Shown piece by piece: positions 11,428-21,805 of a DNA stretch of 64,000 nt. The position numbers and the translations under genes are program-made. How positions within the stretch are numbered: the first letter of the stretch is position 1; every line of letters starts with the position of its first letter. Source of the DNA: Chenopodium formosanum (taxonomy: Eukaryota > Streptophyta > Magnoliopsida > Caryophyllales > Amaranthaceae); the NCBI GenBank assembly GCA_024500155.1, contig CM044874.1, positions 45,420,384 to 45,484,383 of the forward strand. Reading direction: 5' to 3'. The notes below the pieces were generated by a model that was given only the letters and a program-made list of their open reading frames with translations, did no database searches and was not told the DNA's origin.

Positions 11428-13049
11428 TGTTGACGAGGGGAAAACTAGGTCGTTATCTAATCTTCCCTCGGTCAAACTAAATTTATAAACACTTAACAAA
11501 CCTAAATACGAGTATAGAGGCAAGTCAAGGGTCGAACCCAAAGGAACGGTAATGTTCAAGCACTTTCAATTATGCTCCTAAACTAGGTTGATGACGAAGG
11601 TAAGAGAGAATACTAACAACTAACAAAACAAGTAACCAAAGAAATAAACACTAGGAACGGGTATCAACAAGTAATCATGTCAATTGCAACAACTTGGGAA
11701 GAGCATGCCAATCAAAGGTTGTGAGGACTAATGATAAGAGCAATCAATAGGAATCAAAGAGCTATCTCCTAATTGTTAAGCTAGGGTTCACTATGGTTAA
11801 CAAACTAAGAGAATCACAATCAAAACCAATCGATAATTGCAATTCCTAAATCAATTGTTCATGTCATTAGCAATTACAATGTAATCTAGCATAATTCTCA
11901 AGGCCTAATTGAATTACACACATGAAATCCTTCACTAATCACTTTAATCTCAACAATCAATCAACACAATTCCCAAATTAATCACAATTAATCAATCACA
12001 TAAGTTTCACCCAATTCCTAGCCTAAAAACTATTCAAGAATCATCATCTTACAACTAACAACTATGGAAATCAAGAATCAACAAAATATCAAGAACAATT
12101 ACACTAATCAGGCATCAAACATCAAAATTAAACCAAACAAACATGAAATTAAACAAAGCAATAAGGTGAGATAGAGTTAAGAATGCTCATTATGGAGAAG
12201 ATCTTGAACACAATTGTCACCCTTGTATCTTCAATCTCTCAATCACCATTGAAATCCTTCACTTTCTCTCTTTAAAACTACTCCTAATCTAGCCTAATCT
12301 AGAAAGAGAAGCTCTTAACCTAAAAGAGAAAATATGGTCAAAAAGTTTTTTTCAAAAAGGAATTACAATTCTATTTATAAGCAAAGAAGAAACCGGCAAA
12401 TCCCGCGCCCTCTCCCGATGAACCCGCGGCCGTGGAGAAATTGGTATGGAACCCTCCGCGGGATATCTAAACGACACCCGCGCCCGCGGCAGTATCAACC
12501 CGCGACCGCGGCCAAATATGCCGCACCCGCGGCTTATCCCCTGCTCCCAAAGCTCAATTAGGGGGCCGCGGTCTCTCTGAGACGGAGCGCCCTCTCCAAG
12601 TTTCCCGCGCCCGCGGAGAGCCTGCGGGGCAACCATGGGAAGTTCCTGCCAAAATCTGGCCATTTGTGCTTCTTGAGCCCGTGCCCGCGGCCTCATTGAC
12701 CCGCGCCCGCGGCCTTTTGGCAATACCTTGGAGACCTCTCCGAGGCCTCTCCAAGGCCTCTCTAAGCCCTCTCTAGCCAAATGCTTCTTCCTTGCTTGGT
12801 CATTAAGGTCCCAACTTGATTCCTTTGCAAAGGTAATTCTCCAAGTACCTACACAAGCAAACAAAGAAAGGAAATAAAAGGGAAAAAGAGCCAAATAAAA
12901 GGTAATTACGAGAAAAACACGAGAACCATAAAGAAAAGAGGAGAAAGAGAAACTAAAGGAAAAAAGACCAAAAAAAAGAGAAGAAAGCATGAAAAAGGGA
13001 AAGAAATAACCCTAAAAGACTACCCTATGAGTGCCATAAATGACACTCA
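11428..13049 (-). repeat. Second solo LTR, inverted, nested in the first
   Basis: On the plus strand it runs TGTTGACGAGG ... GACACTCA, flanked by TTGCT (11423-11427) and TTACT (13050-13054), a 5-bp duplication with one difference. On the minus strand it begins TGAGTGTCATTTATGG, close to the start of the Athila LTRs, so it is a related but distinct subfamily in the opposite direction. It holds an array of CCCGCGCCCGCGGC-like motifs at 12405-12720. The minus-strand frame of about 210 residues across that array is a GC-rich artefact. Confidence 0.82.
12405..12720. repeat. CCCGCGCCCGCGGC motif patch
   Basis: Repeated CCCGCG(C/A)CCGCGG units lie in otherwise AT-rich LTR sequence. In LTR sense this reads CCGCGGGCGCGGG, the same motif as in the patch of the large Athila-like element. 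The units are spaced irregularly, with unique sequence between them. Confidence 0.6.
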
Positions 13050-14087
13050 TTACTTAATTACTTTGATTTTCCTTCTTTGCTTATTAATTATGTTGATGCT
13101 TATTGATTTGGTGATTGATATTATTTTCAACATGATTTGTGAGTAGTCACTTAGCCAAGGGTGTGGGGATGGTCTAGTTGCAAATTTTTCATGCTTATAA
13201 TATTGGGATTAAGTTAATTGTGATTAAAATCTTTGCATGTTTGATATTCTTTGATCTTCTTGAAAGTGCACATTGTTAGTTGATTAAAGGTGAATATTTG
13301 CTAACATGGAACGGAAGTTGACTTAGTTAAGGTTCATTACTATCGATTGTTCTTTGATTTCACCTCCCAATATATGGTTCCAGTGTGGAAATATAGAGGC
13401 TATGTTAGGAGAAACGAATTAACCGCGGAAGGCGGTTAGATTGAGCCTTATATCGATATTCATGCATGTTTAGTTCACTATTGATTTTCTTTTATGTTAT
13501 TGCATAATCAAGCGGTATCTACATCTACCCATCTCCCTTAGTGTTTAGTTATATTGATTTTAACTCGTTTTATCTTTAGTTTAATCTCTTAGTCATTCCA
13601 ATCCTATGTCCCGAGATAGCTTAAAGTCTAGTGATGAATGTGGTGTTTATGTGCTTCTCCCTGTGGTTCGATCCCTCTTCTTGCCATATACTTGTATTAG
13701 GATAAGTCGAGTGTTATAAATTGTATTTTATTTAGGTGTAGTTATCTAACAACGCAATTATTCCTTTATCATTCATGTTAGTCAGAAAGCGCACATGAAT
13801 ACGAGAAGAATAAAGTAGAGGCCTATTATTAGGGCAGATTCTTTCTCTTTTAGATTGGATTTGTACCTTTATCCCCGAACTTCTAGTCTTTGTTCAAGAC
13901 CTATTGGACTTGACGATCTCATGGATCGTTAAGGGGTGAAACCTTCACCCTGTAAACGGTTGACAAGTTCATAAAACTTGTAGGCGACTCTTTTGCTCTA
14001 GCTTCATTCCCTTTGGACGCCATCATGCTTAGGTGTATGATCACGGTGGGGTTCAAGTTTGGGGTAATGCTTAAAATATTCCCTACA

Positions 14088-15299
14088 GTTTTTGGCGACT
14101 CCTCTAGGGAGGATTTCTATTTTAATTCCTGACATGTATTTCGGCAATGATTTAGAATGAGTTGATGAGACTCAAAAAGTTTAATGTATTTCATGTGCGT
14201 AATTTTGATTAACATTATTGTCATATTCATAAAAAGGTTCTCATTGGAAAGACCATCCGTAATGAGTAAAAAACATAGGATTTTTACACGTACGAAATTT
14301 TAGGAATATCTTTCACAACTAGAATTGAATTAATACTGCGAAAACTGTAAAAATTCTAAGAAAACAGAAAGCTGTTGAGGCATTTAGGAACTAGCGTATA
14401 GAAAATAGAGCTTGTCGCTGATGATATGGCTTTGTTGGATGGCGACAATTCTGTCGTCTCGCGACAGGGCTTATATCCTGGCGACAGATTTGTTGTCTGG
14501 TGCCATGTTCTTCCAATACTGAGCAAGAAATATGCCTTCTTGTTTCGACCAGTTTTAGCACTATTGGCTTGATTCTACTTCTTAATTGTGTTTTTCTCGT
14601 TTTTCTGAAACCCATATGTGTTCTACATATGGACATAAACCTCTGGGAATTCATGCTCCATCTACCTGATTAAATGCTCTGGACAAAAATGGGAATATCT
14701 GAGAATGTTGAATTCACCAAACCATGGAAGCGAGTTTAACTTGCAGGGTCCCATCCACAAGTGCCAACCCTTCCAAAGGTAAGGCTTCCGCACGGTGAAT
14801 CCGGACTCATTACCATGGACCCTCTTTGACTAACCCATATCCCTAACTTTAGAGAACTAGAGCCATGGTTAGGTTGCAAACTCATTGCATCATATTGTGC
14901 CTACTTGACTACTTGTGCATTATTTGTTGTAAATACTCTATATGTTTTTCCTAACCGTTTGATTGACTTGTGCTTAAGCCTAAAGAAACTAATTAATGAC
15001 TAAAAGGACTTTGCCTAATTAATTAATTAGAGTAATTAAAGTCATAAATTCATCAAAACTAACTTACTACGACTTTAGGCCTGTCCCTTAGAGTAAAAAT
15101 ACTGAAAAATGTCCCAGATTAATGTTCCAGTAATGGCGCAAAACTCTGGGTTGCAGCGCCGAACAATGTTGTGCAACGCCATGCGACAACTCTATCGTCT
15201 GGCGCTACACTGCGGCGACAGTTAAGATTTTTGCTCAAGTCACCACGATGAGTCTAATTAAGCAATTTATTAATCAGTTTGGTGATTTTTTTAATGGCA
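14088..15299 (+). other. Ogre copy 1 PBS and leader
   Basis: TGGCGACTCCTCTAGGGA at 14093-14110 follows the LTR end and resembles the tRNA-Arg-type PBS known for Ogre elements. The rest is a long untranslated leader conserved with copy 2 (62540-63594). It includes motif patches GGCGACAG/GTCGCTG at 14408-14500 and GGCGC/GCGCC at 15133-15225. I see no gene in it. Confidence 0.6.
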
Positions 15300-16608
15300 C
15301 ACTAGTAGAATAAATGTAATGAGAAACCCCAAATGGCAAGCGGTTTTGGAATTCCGCTTGCAATATTGTAAATGGCAAGCGGTTTAGGGTGAACCGCTTG
15401 CCAATTTTTAAATGGCAAGCGGTTTAGGGTGAACCGCTTGCCAAATTGTAAATGGCAAGTGGTTTGGTACATGAACCGCTTGCCATTAGTTAAAAATACC
15501 CTAAAATCTCACGGTCTCTCTCCTCCTCCTCTCTATTCCTCACAGTCTCTCTCCTCCTCCTCTCTTTTTTTCACGCTCTCTCTCCTCCTCCTCTCTATTT
15601 CTCACGCTCTCTCTCCTCCTCCCCTCCATTTTCACGCCCTCACTTCTCTCTCCAGCTCTCCTCCATCTCCGTTCTCCATTAGAGTTTTTTTTCTCTTATC
15701 TTTCTATCCCGTCTCACGCTTAGGTAATTATATACGGAGATGGGTTTTCGAGCGAACAAAACTCCAATGGGGTTTCGAGCGAATTCAGGTGGGTTTTCGA
15801 GCCAATTTGTGTGGGTTTAAATGGTGGTAGTCCGGTGGTGGTGCGTGTGGGTTTTTATGGTCGAATTTGACCCATAAAACCCAAATTTAAAGCCAATTTT
15901 GATTTTTTGGCTGTATTCAAGGTATTTCCTTTTTTTTTTAATCTTTTATTTTGTTTTTTCAGTTTTTATTTTATTTTATTGTGATGGGTGGTTGATTTGG
16001 TTTGTTTTAGGTCGATTTGTTGTTGGTGGGGGTCGTGGTGGGTGGTGGTAGTGGCCGGTGTGTTTTTTTTTTATTTGTTGTTTGGGGTTGGTAGGGGTCG
16101 TGTGTGGACGGGTGGCTGGTGTATGGTCGTGGCTGGTGGGTGGTCGTATATTGATGGGGGTCGATGCTGACGGGTGTTCACGTATTGGTGGGGGTCGTGG
16201 TGGGTGGTCATGGCTGGTGGGTGTACTGGTATTGGTGGGTCTTGGTGGGCCGGTGGTGTTGGTGGTCGTGGCTGGTGGTACGAAGCAACATGAGATGGTG
16301 TTGGTGCTCGTACCTGGTGGTGTTACTTGTATCAATTTTTTTTTATGTAAATGTAATATTAGAAAAAATAGTTAATAAAAATGTTAATGCTTTTACCTAT
16401 ATTTGATTTGTGTATCAATTTATGTGAAAAATCCAAAAATAATTTTTTTTTTTAAATTTTAATACCTATATTGGGCAGCGGTTTGGCGCCAAAACCGCTG
16501 CCCTTTCTCTAGTAATGGCAAATGGCAAGCCCCCTAATCCCATGCGGTTCAAAACCGCTTGCCATTAGGGGGTTTGAACCGCTTTCCATTACATTTATTC
16601 TACTAGTG
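15300..16608. mobile_element. Non-autonomous CACTA-type DNA transposon
   Basis: The ends form a perfect 22-bp terminal inverted repeat starting CACTAGTAGAAT, and the element is flanked by the 3-bp duplication GCA (15297-15299 and 16609-16611). A CACTA end with a 3-bp duplication defines the superfamily. Subterminal DNA is full of hairpins built from AATGGCAAGCGG and its complement. The interior is CT-rich (15505-15670) and then TG-rich (15980-16320). No transposase is present, so it depended on an autonomous relative. The frames across the interior are low-complexity and not credible proteins. Confidence 0.9.
15333..15486. repeat. Subterminal hairpin array of the CACTA element
   Basis: Four successive units run AATGGCAAGCGGTTT, a short spacer, then AACCGCTTGCC, each able to fold into a stem of about 12-15 bp (about 15333-15362, 15371-15403, 15411-15443, 15451-15486). 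The right end carries related units at 16474-16505 and 16526-16590. In CACTA elements such subterminal repeats bind the transposase. Confidence 0.8.
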
Positions 16609-16611
16609 GCA

Positions 16612-17047
16612 GTAACCATATATAGTCCTTAATTGAGTCTAAGCACTTAGTCCCATGGTCTTACACAAGAGTCAAAGCATGTCACTTGCACTCACAAATA
16701 AAGCACACACTAATATGAATGTACACATTGACCATGCCTAGAGAGTCTTGTATGCGGGTGTTTTCCGTCATTTTTTTAGGGGGGTAAGTCGGATATTAAT
16801 CCCCCAATTACAACACATTTGTTTGAACCCATATACTTGATTCCTAAAAATATGCATCCTATTTTTGCCTTTTTTTTTCTTTATAAACCATCAAGTGAAA
16901 GTCAATTTGAGTCAAGTCATTAAAACAAATAAAATGGTTTGCAGCGCGTGGTCAAGAAAAGAAGGGCGTTTAATCAAAGACAACGTTTTCGTTCAAGTAC
17001 AACTTTTTGATAAACCACTCAGTCGAAAAAGAAAAGCTAAGAAGATA
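16612..17047 (+). other. Ogre copy 1 leader, 3' part
   Basis: Leader sequence resumes after the CACTA insertion and matches copy 2 at about 63130-63594. Upstream in-frame codons exist here from about 16865, but the matching stretch of copy 2 has stops. I therefore place the gag start at 17048. Confidence 0.55.
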
Positions 17048-18700
17048 ATGGCGAGTCAAGAAGAAGTCAATGAGCTAAAGAAGCCAATGGCTAGTGTTAA
17101 TAAGGCGCTAAGGACCTTAACCATCCAAATCAATGACCTTGTAAAGCAACAACAAATGGAGCTCATGCAAGAGAGCTTGAGCAAGATATCTAATAGCTAC
17201 AGTTCCCAGGACATTAGCTCGCAAGGGGTCTCGGTGGACAAGTTGCTTCTTCACCAGAAGTTCAATGCCAACGACATGCCAAATTTCAAGGCTACTAACA
17301 ACCCCTATTTCCATTTAATATTCTTTGAGACTATAATGAATATTAAGGGGATTGATAGGAAGATCTTTCATTCTTTATTTTCTTTATCTCTTGAAACCGT
17401 TTGTCAACAATGGTTCTTTTCCCTTAACAAAGAGAAAACCTCTACTTGGAAATCTATAGTAAACTCTTTCATTGATAGGTATAAATGTAATATTCAAGTT
17501 AAAACTGATCATAGAGAACTTGAAATACTTAAGCAAAAAGAAAATGAAGGTTTCACTTCTTTCTTTATTAAATGAAGAGAAACTTCTGCTAGGATGACTG
17601 AAGTACCAAGCGAAAAAGAATCTGTGAGGATGTTCATTAAGAACCTCCAAGAAAAGTACTCCAAGCATCTTAAATACCAAAACAACTTGCACACTTTAAA
17701 GGCGGTCTATGATATTGGAATTAACATTGAAGACGACCTGGAAAAACAAAAAGTTGTTAATAATAATAACTCCAACAGTGGCTGGAAAGGTAAGAAGAAC
17801 GACAATCCTTATTCTTCCAAAACCACCCATTCATAATGTTAGCACCTTTAATTTGAGTGAAGTCCTTGCTATGAACAACCAAGGACAAACGAAACCATTT
17901 AGGAGGAATTTTACTCCTATTGGTATGAGTTATGACATCGCATTTGATCGACTACATGCAAAAGGTCTTATAACTCCTATTAGACCATTCGGAGATCCAC
18001 CTGTTGAAAAGAGAATAACTAATTGGAATCCCAACGCACATTGCAAGTATCACCAAGGCAAGGGCCATCTCAGTGAGAGAACTGTTGGAAGCTTAAGGAA
18101 GTTATCCAAGATTTAATTGACAACACTAAGCTTCCATTGCCCCTTCGAGCAAGAAGCCAAGTATCTAATTCTTTGTCTATCTCTGATGAGAAAGACCATG
18201 TTGATCCTTCATCCCTCATCAAACCAGTTGAAGAAATTCATGCCATCGAAGAAGAGGAAGAAACCTTTTTTGATGCCATGAGTGATCTCTCTCCTGGACA
18301 AGAACCTGCAACTAGAGAATAAGTGAGGATTCTCATATGATCAATGTAGGAGGGAATAGACTTGTTGCGTGAAGCTATTGAATTCGCAAAGAAACAAGAA
18401 AAGGTGGTTCAAAGCAAGCATGTCAAAATTCCACCTATGGAGAAGAAGATATTTTGTTTCCAAGTAATTGACACACCCAAGAAGAATAATAAGCCTTACA
18501 CTCCAATTCGGACTTCCTATGCTAATATGTTAAAAATGCTCTTCGAGAGTGGTAAGATTAAACCTCTCGAACCGAGACCATATTAGTCATTAAAGAGGAC
18601 TTATAAGTTCTACTGTCCATATCATCAATTAGGGGGGCATACCATCGAGAATTGTTTTAAATTTAAAGATTCAATTCAAATGCTTATTGATAACAAGAAT
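17048..18700 (+). pseudogene. Ogre copy 1 gag (broken)
   Basis: The frame starts MASQEEVNEL with a heptad-like coiled-coil N-terminus, then a capsid-like core including FKATNNPYFHLIFFETIMN. It has an in-frame stop at 17573, a frameshift near 17830, another near 18083, and stops at 18320 and 18584. Two Cys/His segments remain visible in pieces: CKYHQGKGH (about 18040) and CPYHQLGGHTIENC (about 18617-18658). The start agrees with copy 2 (63595). The protein would have formed the particle core; this copy cannot make it. Confidence 0.72.
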
Positions 18701-18729
18701 CTAGTCAAAAATTCCACAAGAACAATATA

Positions 18730-20105
18730 TTAGCATCAATGGGGTTTGGGACAGCGATGATGAAGACGTCTATCTTAAGGATATCGAAGAACCTCCATTT
18801 TCAGTCATATATCCAATAAGTGATTTTTGGGATAAAGAAGATTCACTCATAGGTGTCCTCCCCAGATCTGGGAGAATGAAACCTCCCATCTCCACACAAC
18901 CTATTCCTACAATGCAACAAGTTCCCATACCGATTATAGAGGACAACAATGTTGTCAAGAAATTGAAGAAGACCAAGGTCGAGATGAATGTATGGAAACT
19001 TCTAGCTACATCCCGAGAACATAGGTTGGCAGTAATGAATGCCTTGGACAAAATAGGGATAGACTCCAAAACCACTCCTGAGGGGTTGGCTAACCTTTCT
19101 CACGAGTGATCTCCCTAGTCCCATCAACTTGATCACCTTTTCCGACAAGGATTTACCTGCGGAAGCTGACAAGCATTACAAGGCTCTAAACCTCGCAGTA
19201 TTCTTCAAGAGAATAAATGTCCCAATGACTCTTGTAGAAAATGGATCGACAATCAATGTCTATCCACTTAGAACTGCGAGGATGTTAGGAATAAGGGATG
19301 AAGATTTAACCCCGTCAATACAAGGAATAAGAGCCTATCGTCGCTAAGCTCTTGGAAAGATTACCATGAATATAACGGCAGGAGCAATAGAAAATGCCAC
19401 TACCTTCTAAGTAGTGGATATTAAAGCTTCTTTTAACCCGCTGTTGGGATGCCCTTGGCTTCTTGACCTTAAGGCCATCCCTTCATCAGCAAGTAAATGC
19501 TATAGTTAGAGGGATCCCTATTACAATCGATGCTTCACCTATGAGGATTAAAGCTGTTAAAAATTCGATTATTAATGTGGAGCATAATGTGAATGATGAA
19601 GATTTATGGGGCTTTACTGAAGAGGTCTCCTTAATCAAGGAAGATGAAGGGACCCCTCTTTGCGATGACCCCTACTCTAATATGACGGTAAATGCTATTC
19701 TCAAGAAATAAGGACACTTTCTCGGAATGAATCTAGGAAAGAAAAAGGAGATAGCAAAGCAAATGGAATTACTTGGCCTCTCTAAATTAGATACTTTTTG
19801 ACTTGGTTTTGAACTGACTCTAGAAGATCTAAAGAGACCCCAGGAAAAGTCTAAGGCGCAATAGAACGCTCGCACCTAAAAGAAAGCAATCTCAATGGAC
19901 CAATATCCTCTTACTCTCAATGAACAGTTTAAAATAGAAGGAGAGGACTATCCATGCTACGAATTTCCCGATCCCTTTGTTGTAAATGGCATAAGAAAAC
20001 CGGGGTTCGAAATATTTCTTGATTGCTACTTCCTAGATGAGATCCCAACTCTTGTTTACAAGGAGTAAGCAACCTCATGCTTTGACTTTAATGTCATGGG
20101 ACTCC
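18730..20105 (+). pseudogene. Ogre copy 1 protease region (broken, active-site change)
   Basis: Fragments 18876-19109, 19129-19347 and 19463-19711 carry the pre-protease region and an Ogre-type protease core. The active-site segment reads TLVENGSTINV, with Glu (GAA, 19237-19239) where the catalytic Asp is expected. The later LLGCPWL segment fits the LLGRPW motif near the end of the domain. Several stops and shifts occur, and the Athila-like element interrupts the region at 20106. Plus-strand sequence resumes at 53226. Confidence 0.7.
20101..20105. repeat. Target site duplication ACTCC (left)
   Basis: ACTCC before the left Athila LTR is repeated at 53226-53230 just after the right LTR. This shows that 20106-53225 behaves as one insertion in the Ogre element. 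Confidence 0.92.
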
Positions 20106-20374
20106 TGATGAGTGGCATTTATGCCACTTTTCCACCCCTTTTCTCTAAGGATTCTCCTCTCTATGCACTTGCTTGAGCCTCTTAAAGCGTTTTTACCTTA
20201 GTTTTGCTTTTTCCTTTCTTTTCTCAGGTTTCCTTTCTTTTTCCCGTTTATTGGTTTTTCTTGCGTCTATTCATTGTTTTGTAGGTTTTTGGCCCTTTCG
20301 GATGAACCCTTGGATGCATGAAGAGCCATGGAAAGGAAATTTGATGCTCAAAGAAGGCACTATAGCAAGGAGCA

Positions 20375-20665
20375 AAGCCGCAGGCGCGGAGCTTTAGGCC
20401 GCGAGTGCGGGTCCTTGTAAATGCAACCAGCTCAAACATTCTATAGATGTCGCGTGGCGCCTCGGGAGAGGGCTCTACTTTGTGGCCCGTAGGCACGGCA
20501 CCTGGATCTGCGGGCGCGGCTCTTCGAGGCTTCTCTTCCCTTGTTATCTTGCTGCGGCCTCTCTTCAGCAGGAGACAACATCTCCTTTCTTTGGCCGCGG
20601 GCGCGAGAGCAAAGCCGCGGGTGCCAGTTGCAGGGTTAAGCAACCCCGTACCTAGGCTGGAGAGG
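20375..20665. repeat. GCGGGCGCGG motif patch of the 5' LTR
   Basis: Units such as GCGGGCGCGG, CCGCGGGCGCG and GCCGCGGGTGCC recur irregularly in an AT-rich LTR. The same patch is at 51945-52225 in the 3' LTR, with differences between the two copies. Confidence 0.6.
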
Positions 20666-20723
20666 GCGCGACTGGTTGCTAGAGGTCTCTCCTAGGTGTT
20701 TTATTAACGTCTTTTATGATGCA

Positions 20724-20731
20724 TATATATA
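20724..20731 (+). promoter_or_regulatory. TATA box of the Athila-like 5' LTR
   Basis: TATATATA followed by GCCTCC lies just after the GC-rich patch and is conserved in the 3' LTR at 52274-52283. It is the likely core promoter for the genomic RNA. Confidence 0.55.
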
Positions 20732-21675
20732 GCCTCCTATTTCAAGTTTGTATTATCATCTATCTTATCAACATTTTAGCTTAATCTAGAGGGAGAAACA
20801 CTATTAGTCTTCATTGGTAGAGAGAGAAAGTGTGGTCTCTTCATTGATGAACTTGGATTTTAAAGAAGGAGTTTGTTCAATTCTTTGTAGACCTTCATCT
20901 TCAATTTATGAGCAATGTCTTACTCTTTCTCTTTACCTTTGTTTTTTATTTTACTTATTTGCTTTGGTTTTCCTTCTTTCCTTATTGATCATGTTGTTGC
21001 TTATTGATTTGATGATTGATATTGTCTTCAATATGATTTGTGAGTAGTCACCTAGCCAAGGGTGTGGGGATGGTGTAGTTGCTAATTGTTCATGCTTATA
21101 ATTTTGGGTTATGTTAATGGTGATTAAAGTCTTTGTATGCTTGATATTCTTTGATCTTCTTGCAAGTGCACATTGTTAGTTGATTAAAGGTGAATCTTTG
21201 CTAACAAGGAACGTAAGTTGACTTAGTTGAGATTCATTACTATAATTATTTCTTTGATTGCACCTTCTAATATATGGTTCTAGTGTGGAAACATAGAGGC
21301 TATGTTAGGAGAAACCGATTAACCCCGGAAGGCGGTTAGATTGGGCCTTACTTCGATATTCATGCATGTTTAGTTTACCATTGATTTGCTACTGTGTTAT
21401 TGCATGATCAAGCGGCATCTACATCTACCCATTTCCCTTGGTGCTCAATTATATTGATTTTAATCCATTTTGTTCTTAGTTTGATCTCTTAGTTATTCAC
21501 ACTTCTTGTTCTGAGATAGCTTAGACTTTAAGTGATGAATGTAGTGTTTATGCATTTCTCCCTGTGGTTCGACCCCTCTACTTGCCCTATACTCGTAATA
21601 GGTTGAGTCGAGTGTTATAAATAGTATTTGACTTAGGTGTAGTTGTTTGACGACGCGATTATTAATTTATCAAAT

Positions 21676-21694
21676 TGGCGCCATTTCCTGGGAG
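21676..21694 (+). other. Primer-binding site of the Athila-like element
   Basis: TGGCGCCATTTCCTGGGAG starts three bases after the LTR. It resembles the TGGCGCCGTTGCCGGGGA site, complementary to tRNA-Asp, that is typical of Athila elements. The second tandem domain lacks a PBS. Confidence 0.7.
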
Positions 21695-21805
21695 ACGGCT
21701 TCTATTGCTATTTCATTGCTTGTTTGAGACTATCTCATGTTTTATTTGTTAGTGTTTTCTACTTTTGTTACTTGTCAGTGCTTACGTTCTTCTTAGCTTT
21801 GTTGT

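Larger units (their letters stand above)
10672..13771 (+). repeat. Athila-type solo LTR in the Ogre LTR
   Basis: It starts TGATGAGTGGCATTTATGCC and ends TTTATCA, as do the LTRs of the large Athila-like element at 20106-21672 and 51678-53225. It is flanked by the 5-bp duplication TTCAT (10667-10671 and 13772-13776). No internal domain remains, so it is a solo LTR, presumably left by recombination between two LTRs. About 1.6 kb of its length is a further nested LTR. In place of the CGCGGGC patch of its relatives it carries GGCCGAAC motifs at about 10920-11140. Confidence 0.88.
9197..14087 (+). repeat. 5' LTR of Ogre copy 1 (with nested solo LTRs)
   Basis: The LTR begins TGTAGACACC and ends CTACA at 14087, five bases before the PBS. 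Without the 3.1-kb nested insertion it is about 1.8 kb long. The stretches 9197-10666 and 13777-13804 match the second Ogre LTR at 54831-56452. It includes a patch of GGCGATA/GCGCCTGGCG motifs near 9738-9778. Confidence 0.8.
9197..20105 (+). mobile_element. Ogre/Tat-like element copy 1, left part
   Basis: The element starts with TGTAGACACC inside the minus LARD. It has a 5' LTR to 14087, a TGGCGACTCC-type primer site, a long leader and a decayed gag-protease region. It is interrupted at 20106 by the Athila-like element and resumes at 53226. Its own LTR and leader carry three further insertions. No RT or integrase of this element is seen: the continuation ends at about 53875. The Ogre-like call rests on the PBS and on the gag/protease motifs. 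Confidence 0.75.
20106..21672 (+). repeat. 5' LTR of the Athila-like element
   Basis: It begins TGATGAGTGGCATTTATGCC and ends TTTATCA, 1567 bp. A TATATATA box lies at 20724-20731. A GC-rich patch of CGCGGGCGCGG motifs lies at 20375-20665. The frames across that patch are artefacts. The 3' LTR is very similar along its length. Confidence 0.92.

Noticed and set aside
12352..12990. A 212-codon minus-strand frame
   Set aside because: It lies over the GC-rich motif patch of a solo LTR, is Arg/Gly/Pro-rich, overlaps other frames and has no domain. It is a composition artefact.
15429..16406. Several frames inside the CACTA element, rich in Ser/Leu or Trp/Gly/Val
   Set aside because: They follow CT-rich and TG-rich low-complexity DNA on both strands and show no transposase or host protein motif.
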